Part shown: positions 7,620-15,248 of the stretch, piece after piece | Numbering within the stretch: position 1 is the first letter of the stretch | Layout: each line of letters starts with the position of its first letter | NCBI RefSeq assembly: GCF_001723055.1 | Contig: NZ_MDCR01000104.1 | Span: forward strand, 1 to 64,000 | DNA: 64,000 nt | Reading direction: 5' to 3' | Origin: Streptomyces niveus | GTDB lineage: Bacteria > Actinomycetota > Actinomycetes > Streptomycetales > Streptomycetaceae | Notes under the pieces: model-generated | What the model was told of the DNA's origin: nothing | The model's input: only the letters and a program-made list of their open reading frames with translations | Database searches by the model: none | Position numbers and translations under genes: made by a program

Positions 7620-10600
7620 TTACTTGCCGGAAGACCCCTCGGCGGGAAGCACGGAAAGCGCCACCACACGTGCGTCGTTGCCGGCCCGGCCCCGAATCCG
7701 CAGGGCGACATAGCGGGCCGTGCCCTTCGCGGTGAGCGTCGCGACACGCCCCCTGGTGCGGAACGTCCCGGCCGGGTCGTACGACAGGCCGTCCGCGCTG
7801 AACTCGGCCTCCGCCGACGGCGCGCGGCCGCCCGTCCAGGTGACCCGGATCTCGCCGATCGCCGTCGGCGCCCCGAGGTCGACCACCATGCGGCCGCCGG
7901 TCCCCGGGCTCCAGGAGGTGTGCGGGTCGCCGTCGACCGCCGCCGCCGGGTCGGACATCCCGGCGGGGAGCGGCGCCGTCGGGAAGGTCGTCCGGCCGAG
8001 CGCCACGTCGGCGAGCGGGTAGGCGCTGGCCCCGCGTACGGTCACCTGTTCCGTACGCCCACGGCGCACGCTGACATGTGTCGCACGGCCGCCCGGCGGG
8101 GTGACCACCAGGCGGCAGGAGGGCCCTGTCAGTCGGACCGTGGCCGCGTCCACCACCTCGGCGCGCAGTCCGGACGGCACCGGCCCGCCTCCGTCCGGTC
8201 GCAGGACGAACCGGGCCGGGGCCAACACCGCCTGTGCCGCGTGGAGTTGGGCGTGGTAGTCGGTGCCGCCGGCCGTGACCGTCTGCGTACCGGCGTACAG
8301 CCGCACCGAGCGGGTGTCCTGCGGCAGGGACACCGTCGTGGTGACCGCGGCTGCCGACAGGTTGAACAGGCTGAGGTGGCCTCCCGCGGTGCTCGCGCGA
8401 ACATCGGGATGTCCCGAACGGGGTGCCTCGCGCCCCGCCGCCGCCTTCACGTCGGACGGGGTGCCGTTGGCGTAACCCTCGACGACGACGGCCTCGGCGG
8501 GCCCGTCGGAGAGGACGAGGGTGTCGCCGTAGACGGCCAGCCCGTTCTTGGCCCCGCGTACGACGAGGCCCGCGCGCCCGTCGACCGACACCCAGCCGCC
8601 GGTGCTGGTGAGGTCGGCGTCCGGGTAGCGCGCCAGGTCCGTCCAGGTCTCGCCGTCGGCCGAGCCCTGGAGCGCGTACCCGCGGCCGGCGGCGGACTCC
8701 CAGCGCAGGGTGACGCGGTCGAACTCCCGCTCCTGTCCGAAGTCGACCGTGATCCTGCTGTCCGCGCGTCCGCGCTCGGCGACGGAGACCGCCCAGCGCG
8801 TCGCGAGGTCGCCGTCGACGGCCAGGGCCGCGCCCTTGCCCGTGTCGGAGGACGAGGCGGTCGCCGTCGCACCCCGGGCGAGATCCGCTCCCCCGGCGCC
8901 GTCGCGGGCCTCGATCGCGTACAGGGAGTAGCCGTAACGCGGGTCCGGGAGGACCCCCTGCATCCGGAGGTAGCGGTAGGAGACCTTGGCGAAGGTGGTG
9001 TCGTCGGTGCGCCCGCCGGGCGCCGGGGGCGTGGTGCCGCTGTCCTTGGCGGCGACGGTGACCGCTCCCTCGGCGGCGGTGTACGTACGGCCGCCGTCGA
9101 GGCCCGGCACGCCCGGCATGGTGAAGTTACGCACTTCGAGGTGGCCCTCGCCGGCGGCGACGCCGCTTGTCGCGTAGACGACGTCGCCGGAAGGCAGGGT
9201 GGTGAATCCGGCGAAGCCCGTGGGCAGCGCGAAGAGCGTGGCGCTGCCGTCGAAGCCGTCGCGGAGTTCGGTGTACGTGGCGACGGAGCGGGAGACCGGC
9301 TTGGCCGAGGTGGTGGGAAGGAACATCGGCGTGGCCCCGCTGACGGCGAACAGCCAGTCGTCGTGGGCGGGCTGCCAGGCGAACTTGACGAAGCCGGGTT
9401 TGCTGACGGCCGCGGCCCAGGCCGCCGGGGACTGGTGCGCGACGAGGCCGGGTGCGGCGCCGAAGTCCTTGACGCCGCTGGCCCGTTCGAACAGCTCCCG
9501 CTCCGTGAGGGGGCGAACGGCCTTGCCCCGCGCGGCCCGCCACTCGTGCAGCAGATAGCTGATGGCGATCTCGGCACGGGCCTCCGGCTCGTACTTCGGT
9601 TCCCCGGAGAACTTGGTCAGACGGTTGACCGGCGGGTACGCCTGGTAGGCCGCCAGGCGTTCGGCCAGCGCGGCCTCCGCGCGGGCGGCTGCCCTGTCCC
9701 CCAGTACCTGGGCGAGAAACGCGAGGGGGATGACGTCGCGTCCGTAGAGGTGCTCGCGGTCGTTGACCATCGGCATGAGCGGCTCACCCGAGTCACTCAT
9801 CATCAGGAGGAGGGTCTCCCAGAGGGGACCGGCATTCGGCTGGGAGGTCAGGACCTCGGGCATCGGCCGGCCGGCGGTGATGAAGTGCGCGGCGTTGCGC
9901 CCGGACGTACGCCACAGCTCGGACTGGTAGTGCGGGCCGAACGAGCCGTGGTTCTCGACGATGAAGGTGTCGTACAGGTTCTGCGCGGTGTTGTCGCTGA
10001 CGGGAACGCCGTCGACCAGGGCCGGGTTGGCGCGGTCGGCGGCAGGCAGTCCGGCCTCGTTACGGCTCCAGCGGCCGAAGGAGTCCTTCCACTGCGGGTA
10101 CTTGGCGTTGTCGGGCGCCCAGGCGAGACCGGGGGCCAGCGACTGCGCGTAGACGCCCATCTCCTCCAGCTTCGTGTCTCCCACGAAGCCGCCGGAGAGA
10201 CCGCGCGGCGTCCAGCTGCCCGACGCGGGGTCGTTGCCCGTACCGAGGCCGGTGGTGTAGTCGGCCTGCGCCCGCACGATCGTGTCCACGTTGTCGCGCG
10301 TCGCACTGTCCAACCGGTCCCAGAGCAGGCGCGCCGCGAGGACGAAATAGAGCTGGAAGGTGGTGTCGAAGAAGAGCGTGCGGCCCCATTCGGTGCCACC
10401 GGTAAGGCGGTTCGAGGCGGCGAAATGCTTGATGGTGTCAAGGGTGCGGGAGAGCAGGGTCTTCTCGTCGACGCCGGCCAGCTCGGCGTCGTAGGTCCCA
10501 CGGGTGAGCAACAGCGCGTTGCCGAGGACGACGGCGAAGCCGAAGTCCTTGGCGGTGTAGTGACCCTTGGCAGCGTCCCACTGGGTCTCGGACCAGCGGG

Positions 10601-10787
10601 TGTGGGTGAGCAGCGCCTGGTGGTAGACATCGGCGATGCCGTCGGGTGCGGCCGGACGGTGCTCGACCGGCCGGCCGTCGGCCGCGGCCGACGAGACGCC
10701 GAGGGACGAGGCCGTCGTCAACGCCACGGTCAGGCCCGCCAGTTGGGCGAATCGGCGTCTGCTCAGCTCTGCCGGGTGGTGATTCAC
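7620..10787 (-). CDS. Tat-exported carbohydrate-active-type protein with two F5/8 type C domains
   Basis: 1055-residue secreted protein. The N-terminus carries a twin-arginine signal (SRRRFAQLAGL, then a hydrophobic stretch and an Ala-rich cleavage region). Residues about 45-400 look like an all-helical toroid (motifs GGTEWGRTLFFDTTF, ENHGSFGPHYQ), followed by a beta-rich region as in polysaccharide lyases and heparinase-like enzymes. Two discoidin (F5/8 type C) modules follow: one ALAVDGDLATRW with ITVDFGQ, and a C-terminal one AAVDGDPHTSW with MVVDLG. GTG start at 10787 follows AGGAGG. A LacI-type palindrome lies about 30 bases upstream. Polysaccharide cleavage is inferred; the exact enzyme family was not recognised. 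Confidence 0.75.
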   Translation of the reverse strand: MNHHPAELSRRRFAQLAGLTVALTTASSLGVSSAAADGRPVEHRPAAPDGIADVYHQALLTHTRWSETQWDAAKGHYTAKDFGFAVVLGNALLLTRGTYDAELAGVDEKTLLSRTLDTIKHFAASNRLTGGTEWGRTLFFDTTFQLYFVLAARLLWDRLDSATRDNVDTIVRAQADYTTGLGTGNDPASGSWTPRGLSGGFVGDTKLEEMGVYAQSLAPGLAWAPDNAKYPQWKDSFGRWSRNEAGLPAADRANPALVDGVPVSDNTAQNLYDTFIVENHGSFGPHYQSELWRTSGRNAAHFITAGRPMPEVLTSQPNAGPLWETLLLMMSDSGEPLMPMVNDREHLYGRDVIPLAFLAQVLGDRAAARAEAALAERLAAYQAYPPVNRLTKFSGEPKYEPEARAEIAISYLLHEWRAARGKAVRPLTERELFERASGVKDFGAAPGLVAHQSPAAWAAAVSKPGFVKFAWQPAHDDWLFAVSGATPMFLPTTSAKPVSRSVATYTELRDGFDGSATLFALPTGFAGFTTLPSGDVVYATSGVAAGEGHLEVRNFTMPGVPGLDGGRTYTAAEGAVTVAAKDSGTTPPAPGGRTDDTTFAKVSYRYLRMQGVLPDPRYGYSLYAIEARDGAGGADLARGATATASSSDTGKGAALAVDGDLATRWAVSVAERGRADSRITVDFGQEREFDRVTLRWESAAGRGYALQGSADGETWTDLARYPDADLTSTGGWVSVDGRAGLVVRGAKNGLAVYGDTLVLSDGPAEAVVVEGYANGTPSDVKAAAGREAPRSGHPDVRASTAGGHLSLFNLSAAAVTTTVSLPQDTRSVRLYAGTQTVTAGGTDYHAQLHAAQAVLAPARFVLRPDGGGPVPSGLRAEVVDAATVRLTGPSCRLVVTPPGGRATHVSVRRGRTEQVTVRGASAYPLADVALGRTTFPTAPLPAGMSDPAAAVDGDPHTSWSPGTGGRMVVDLGAPTAIGEIRVTWTGGRAPSAEAEFSADGLSYDPAGTFRTRGRVATLTAKGTARYVALRIRGRAGNDARVVALSVLPAEGSSGK

Positions 10788-11306
10788 GCGGATGCGCCTC
10801 CTGGGATCAATCTAAGACAACGTTGTCAAAGCGCGTTCATTCTTTGTTCGCGAAGTCGGAACCGTCAAGCCCCTGAGCGCGCATCCATGGGCGAAGGGGG
10901 GCGGACGCCGGGCGATGCCCGAGGGAGGCACCCGGCACCTCTGGCGGACCGGCCGAGCCGAATCTCGGAAGATGAGCCGCTTTCGGCACGGGCAACGAAT
11001 CCCGTCCCCGCCCCTTCAGGCACCCAGTTGTCGCTATGGATCGGTGCGCCTCCATGGCGGACGCCTGCGATATGGGACTCTCCGTGAGCAAGCCGGTACA
11101 GCAGGTCAGCCTTCACTTCCCGCCGACGCCGCGAATGCCGCGTCAGACGGGCAGCAGGTTCGGGGCGCGAGGGTCATCTCCGGGCGCGTTCCCGTTCATT
11201 GCCGTGATCGGCCCGGTGGTCGCGAACCATGACCGTGCCGTACGGGCGAAGCAGCGCCTCTCGCCGAGGTGGCGGAGGCTCACTACATCGAAAGGCAAGT
11301 ATCACC
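10788..11306. other. Intergenic region without a supported gene
   Basis: About 520 bases between divergent genes. Apart from the LacI-type palindrome near 10816 and the AAAGG ribosome-binding region before 11307, the short open frames here show no domain or codon pattern that would support a gene. Confidence 0.5.
10816..10827. promoter_or_regulatory. LacI-family operator palindrome
   Basis: Perfect 12-base palindrome GACAACGTTGTC, about 30 bases upstream of the start of the large F5/8-domain protein gene. The central CG and the ACAA/TTGT arms match LacI/GalR-family sites used for sugar catabolic genes in Streptomyces. No LacI gene is in the window, so the repressor is encoded elsewhere. Confidence 0.65.
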
Positions 11307-11663
11307 ATGAGGTTCAACCTCGTCCGTACCGCGGCTGTCGCGGGCTTGGCCGCAGGCGTTCTTCTCACCGGCGTGCCCACGACCACCGCTGCGCCCGTGT
11401 CCGCTGTCGCCGCGCCCACGGCGTCGCCGGCCGTCGCCAGCGCCGCACCGGCCTGCGTGCACCTGCGCCAAGAGGACTACTTGCGTGACGGCCAGTGGCG
11501 TTCACTGGCAAACGCCAAGAACAACTGTTCCCACGCCGTCCGGATCCGCATGATCTGGACGGGAACCACCGACGGGAGGTGCTTCAGCCTCAACCCGGGA
11601 CAGGATCACGGCGAGTCGAAGCCCGGCAGGGGACCGTACGTCTCCGAACTGCGCGACTGCTGA
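11307..11663 (+). CDS. Secreted tendamistat-like small protein
   Basis: 118-residue precursor: an Ala-rich signal peptide (basic start MRFNLVR, hydrophobic core, Ala-x-Ala sites before about residue 48), then a mature domain of about 70 residues with four cysteines. Cys spacing and flanking residues resemble the Streptomyces alpha-amylase inhibitor tendamistat: CVHL at the start, NNC then C exactly 18 residues later, NPGQ after the third Cys, and a terminal LRDC. The inhibitory Trp-Arg-Tyr triplet of tendamistat reads Trp-Arg-Ser here, so amylase inhibition is doubtful. The start is supported by AAAGG upstream. The fold assignment is inferred. Confidence 0.7.
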   Translation: MRFNLVRTAAVAGLAAGVLLTGVPTTTAAPVSAVAAPTASPAVASAAPACVHLRQEDYLRDGQWRSLANAKNNCSHAVRIRMIWTGTTDGRCFSLNPGQDHGESKPGRGPYVSELRDC

Positions 11664-11898
11664 GGACGGCAAAGACGCACACCAGGGGGCCGGTTTCCAC
11701 CTCGTGTCGAGATCGGCCCCGCTGACACCTCGTTCGTGTACGGTGCGGCGCCGCCAACTGAATCCCGTGCCCGGGCGGGTTCGACCGCAACGACGGCCGA
11801 CCGACGTTGCGGAAGCGTCCGCAGATACTGCGGCCGTGCCGCGAACCCCGGCGCCCACCCGGCCGGCCACGCTCGTCCAGCCTTCTCCTGAGAGGGCG

Positions 11899-12675
11899 TT
11901 ACTGATGCGGGATGTGAACGCCGGCCGCACGCAGGTTCTCTTCGACCAGGGCGTTCAACCGGGCGATGGAGGGGCCCTGGTCTTCCCGGTGGTGGTTGAC
12001 CACTCCGTACCGGGCGGCGGCGTCGGACTGGTTCCGGAACCCGGTCGGCATCGTCTGCAGCGCACGGTTGGCCAGCAGATTGGCGGCCACCGCGGACGCG
12101 AGCTCCACGATCCGCGGGTCGTCGGGGTCCCAGGATCTGGCGTCCCAGCTGCGCTTGGTCAGCTCGATGAACTCGGGGTCGGCGAGCGAGTGTTCGAGGT
12201 GGTTCAGGAAGCTCTCGAAGATCTCCGGAATCAGCGCCCGAGCCAGCACCAGACCCTCTCGCTGAACGGCCACGTAGTCGGGGCAGAAGCCGAGATCGGT
12301 GAGTCGTTCCAAGATCGCGCAGGCCCGGTCGGGCAGCAGAGCCCGGTCGCCGTGGTCGAGCCGGTGCAGCGTGTCGCGGCGTGCGGTCAGATCCTCGATC
12401 TGTTCGGTGAGGCGGCGATGGACGTCGTCCAGAGCTGCGGCGAACCGCTCGGGATCGGCGTCCAGCAGATCGCCGACCTCGGCCAGCGGTACGCCGGCCC
12501 CGGCCAGGGTCCTGGCCTGGATCAGCCGGAGCAGGTCGGCCGACCCGTAGCGCCGGTAGCCGGAACCGTCACGTTCCGGTTCGGCGACCAGGCCCAGCCG
12601 GTGATAGTGCCGCACCGTCTTGATCGTGACGCCGACGAACGCAGCCGCCTGACCGATCGTGAGCCCGTTCGCCAT
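11899..12675 (-). CDS. MerR-family transcriptional regulator with extended C-terminal domain
   Basis: 258-residue regulator. The N-terminus LTIGQAAAFVGVTIKTVRHYHRLGL is split here as LTIGQAAAFVG then VTIKTVRHYHR, a canonical MerR winged helix. A dimerisation helix and an all-helical C-terminal domain of about 140 residues follow, likely a ligand-binding domain of the TipAS/effector type. It is divergent from a serine hydrolase gene, and a MerR-type dyad lies between them. Inducer and target are inferred from position only. Confidence 0.9.
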   Translation of the reverse strand: MANGLTIGQAAAFVGVTIKTVRHYHRLGLVAEPERDGSGYRRYGSADLLRLIQARTLAGAGVPLAEVGDLLDADPERFAAALDDVHRRLTEQIEDLTARRDTLHRLDHGDRALLPDRACAILERLTDLGFCPDYVAVQREGLVLARALIPEIFESFLNHLEHSLADPEFIELTKRSWDARSWDPDDPRIVELASAVAANLLANRALQTMPTGFRNQSDAAARYGVVNHHREDQGPSIARLNALVEENLRAAGVHIPHQ

Positions 12676-12769
12676 CGACTCAGCACACCTCCAGATCGCG
12701 GGCGATCACAGGGGCGAGGGTAGCGCGCGACAGTCGGTGCCGGAGAACCCATGGCCGCGATGGAGATTG

Positions 12770-12790
12770 ACCTTGACCTTAGGTCAGGGT
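12770..12790. promoter_or_regulatory. MerR-type operator dyad
   Basis: ACCTTGACC-TTA-GGTCAGGGT, an inverted repeat matching at 8 of 9 positions, 75 bases before the serine hydrolase start and 95 bases before the divergent MerR start. A TTGACC hexamer overlaps its left arm as a possible -35. The position fits MerR activation of the hydrolase gene. Confidence 0.65.
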
Positions 12791-12864
12791 GCACGCTCAT
12801 CGCGAGGCTGCCTCGAAGGGGCCGGCAGCCACCAGGACCACTGTCGCGAGATTGAGGAACGACC

Positions 12865-14028
12865 ATGAGCGAGTCCGTCCACACCACAGAGAACTCCGCT
12901 GCCGGACAGGATCGCCCGGAACTCCGGAAGGCCATTCAGGAGATCGTCGATTCCGGTCTCACCGGGGTGTCGCTGCGCGTGAACGATGAGCGGGGCGAGT
13001 GGGTCGGCAGTGCCGGGGTGGCGGAGCTGGGCGGGACTGCCGAGCCGCCGGTCAACGGGCACGTCCGGATCGGCAGCAACACCAAGACCTTCACCGCGAC
13101 CCTGGTGCTGCAACTGGTGGCGGAAGGCAGGGTCGGGTTGGACACCCCGGCCGTCGACTACTTGCCCGAGTTCGACCTTGACCGGCGGACAACGGTGCGG
13201 ATGCTGTTGCAGCACACCAGCGGGGTGTTCAACTTCACCGGCGAGTTCCACGAGGACGGGACGGTCCTCGCGGGGATCCCCTCCACCATCTCGGGCCAGG
13301 AGTGGGTGGACAACCGGTTCAAGACCTACCCGCCGGAGGAGCTGGTACGGCTGGCGCTGTCCAAGCCCGCGCGCTTCGAACCGGGGACGGGCTGGAGCTA
13401 CTCCAACACCAACTACGTGCTGGCCAGGCTGCTGGCCGAGAAGGTCACCGGCCGCTCGTGCGCCGAGGTGACGCGGGAGCGGATCCTGGATCCGCTCGGC
13501 CTGTCGGACACCGTGGTGCCGTACACCTCGCCTGAGATCCCCGAGCCGCACGCGCACGCCTACTACCGGTACGAGGAAGCCGGCGTGCGGAAGACGGTCG
13601 ACATCACCCGCCACAACCCCTCCTGGATCAGCGCCGGCGGGGACATGATCTCCACCACCCGGGACCTCCACACGTTCATCTCCGCACTGGCGGGCGGCAG
13701 GCTCCTGCCGGCCGCGCTGCTGGCCGAGATGCGCACCCCGCACCCCGAGAGCGGCTTCGGCCTGGGGCTGCGCGTGCAGGACGCGGGCCCCGACGGCGGC
13801 ACCCTCCTCTTCCACAACGGTGGTGCCGCCGGCCACGCGGCGCTGATGTACAGCACGCCCGACGGCAGCAGGACCCTCACCGCCGCGCTCAACTATGTGG
13901 ACGACGCCGCGATGTCCCTGGCCGTGGCGTTCCAGAAGGCGATGGAGGGGCTCGTCGACGAGGTGTTCGGCAGCGGGCGGGCCGGATCGGCTGACGAGGT
14001 GACGGAGCCGGCGCAGCCGACGGACTGA
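12865..14028 (+). CDS. Class C beta-lactamase-family serine hydrolase
   Basis: 387-residue enzyme of the beta-lactamase/DD-peptidase/esterase superfamily. Catalytic motifs are visible: SxxK as S71-N-T-K74, YxN as Y179-S-N181, and HNGG in place of KTG near residue 320. No signal peptide or membrane helix is evident at the N-terminus, so it may be cytoplasmic, acting as an esterase or D-amino-acid peptidase rather than on cell-wall peptides. It is divergent from a MerR regulator with a dyad in the promoter. The start is ATG 12865. Superfamily is secure; substrate is unknown. Confidence 0.88.
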   Translation: MSESVHTTENSAAGQDRPELRKAIQEIVDSGLTGVSLRVNDERGEWVGSAGVAELGGTAEPPVNGHVRIGSNTKTFTATLVLQLVAEGRVGLDTPAVDYLPEFDLDRRTTVRMLLQHTSGVFNFTGEFHEDGTVLAGIPSTISGQEWVDNRFKTYPPEELVRLALSKPARFEPGTGWSYSNTNYVLARLLAEKVTGRSCAEVTRERILDPLGLSDTVVPYTSPEIPEPHAHAYYRYEEAGVRKTVDITRHNPSWISAGGDMISTTRDLHTFISALAGGRLLPAALLAEMRTPHPESGFGLGLRVQDAGPDGGTLLFHNGGAAGHAALMYSTPDGSRTLTAALNYVDDAAMSLAVAFQKAMEGLVDEVFGSGRAGSADEVTEPAQPTD

Positions 14029-14620
14029 GCACGGGCCTGTCGCGGAAGTCCGCGAACAACCTCGGGTGACGACCGACCAGGTACGGCACGGGGACAATCG
14101 ACTGCTTGAGCGACGAGCACCCGGCACATGATTCCCCCTGTAAAAACCCACAGGCAGCCGTCCCGCATGGCGGGGCGGCTGCCGCCGTTCTGGGGCGGGA
14201 GCGCCACGAAACAGCGCCGTAGGCCGGCGGAACGGTGCCGTGTCCCGCGAAGCCGTCATGGCCCAGGCCTGAAACAAACACTGGTTCGGCCCGACGAGGA
14301 CCGCGACGGAACATACGCGCGGGCATATGCGATTCGTCGGCGCGGATTGGCCGTCTCCTTCAATTCGACTTGATTCAATCGCCCACTGACCGGAAGTCTC
14401 TTTTCCTTTCCCTCTGCCGGGTTGATGTGGCAGCTTTTCCGAGGGGGATCGGAGACCGGATAAAACGTGGGGGGCGTACTGGGGAGCACAGGCGCATACC
14501 GGGGGCACACGGCAGTGCGAAAAGTGCTTCAGCCGCCGGTCGGCCAGGAGTTCCTGTCGGCGTATGACGGGCACTGGATGTGTTGCCGACCGACGGAGCA
14601 CCATCTACTAGGGGGCGTGC
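14029..14620. other. Intergenic region upstream of the ramR-like gene
   Basis: About 590 bases without a supported gene. It holds the terminator-like hairpin at 14153-14183 and an AT-richer stretch at about 14360-14420 (for its surroundings), which could contain the ramR promoter. No recognised operator. Confidence 0.45.
14153..14183 (+). terminator. Hairpin downstream of the serine hydrolase
   Basis: GGCAGCCGTCCCGC and GCGGGGCGGCTGCC pair over 14 bases (one G-T wobble) around a 3-base ATG loop. It lies about 125 bases after the hydrolase stop. Confidence 0.55.
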
Positions 14621-15223
14621 ATGATCCATGTTCAAGTCGTACACAGGGTCGGACTGTTCCGTGCGGCTCTTGTGGCGCTGCTGCGCTGCGAGGAGACGCT
14701 CCACGTGTCGGCGTCCCACAAGCGCCCGGCCCGTCAGGAGACGCTCTGTCCATCGCCGCATGTGTGGGTGGCCGATATCGACTGTCTCGATGACCCGGCG
14801 CGCACGGGAAAAACCGGACCCGGCAACGGGCAGGGTGGTATAGGGGCGTTATTGGTGCTGACGTCGGAAAGAAAACCCGGAGCACTGATGAAGGCATTCG
14901 AAGCGGGAGCGCTGGGGTACGTCAACAGGGACGGGGATCCCAGCAGGCTGGTCGAAGGAATTCACCGGGTGGCGAGCGGTGAGCGGTATGTCGACGACTC
15001 CCTGGCCTGTGATTTCCTCCAGGCGACCAAACTCCCCCTGACACCACGGGAGTTGAGCGTTCTGGCGCTCGCGGCGGAGGGCTCGCCGATCGGCGACATC
15101 GCGGCCTCGCTGCATCTGTCAAGCGGGACGATACGTAACTACCTGGCCTCCGCGATACGCAAGGTCGGCGCGCGCAATCGCATGGACGCCATCCGCATCT
15201 CCCAGGACGCGGGGTGGCTGTAG
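14621..15223 (+). CDS. ramR: RamR/AmfR-type LuxR-family response regulator
   Basis: 200-residue orphan regulator that in other Streptomyces activates the ramCSAB (amf) operon for the SapB morphogen. Assignment rests on its LuxR-type C-terminal helix-turn-helix (LTPRELSVLALAAEG, then LHLSSGTIRNYLASAIRKVGA split across the domain) and its position beside ramB. The receiver is degenerate: the acidic pair expected near residues 7-8 is V7-H8 and the conserved Lys after the GYV strand is missing (GYVNRD), although D52 and D54 remain in VADID. Phosphorylation-independent activity is therefore likely. It is convergent with ramB with only 25 bases between. Start ATG 14621 follows AGGGGG. Confidence 0.85.
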   Translation: MIHVQVVHRVGLFRAALVALLRCEETLHVSASHKRPARQETLCPSPHVWVADIDCLDDPARTGKTGPGNGQGGIGALLVLTSERKPGALMKAFEAGALGYVNRDGDPSRLVEGIHRVASGERYVDDSLACDFLQATKLPLTPRELSVLALAAEGSPIGDIAASLHLSSGTIRNYLASAIRKVGARNRMDAIRISQDAGWL

Positions 15224-15248
15224 CCGCCGGGCTCCCGCCCTCGGCGGT

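Noticed and set aside
7920..11087. 1055-residue plus-strand open frame opposite the Tat-exported protein
   Set aside because: Equal-length shadow of the real gene, without signal peptide, domain or ribosome-binding site.
11036..11488. Plus-strand open frame overlapping the start of the small secreted protein
   Set aside because: The overlapping frame at 11307 has a clear signal peptide and ribosome-binding site; this one has neither.
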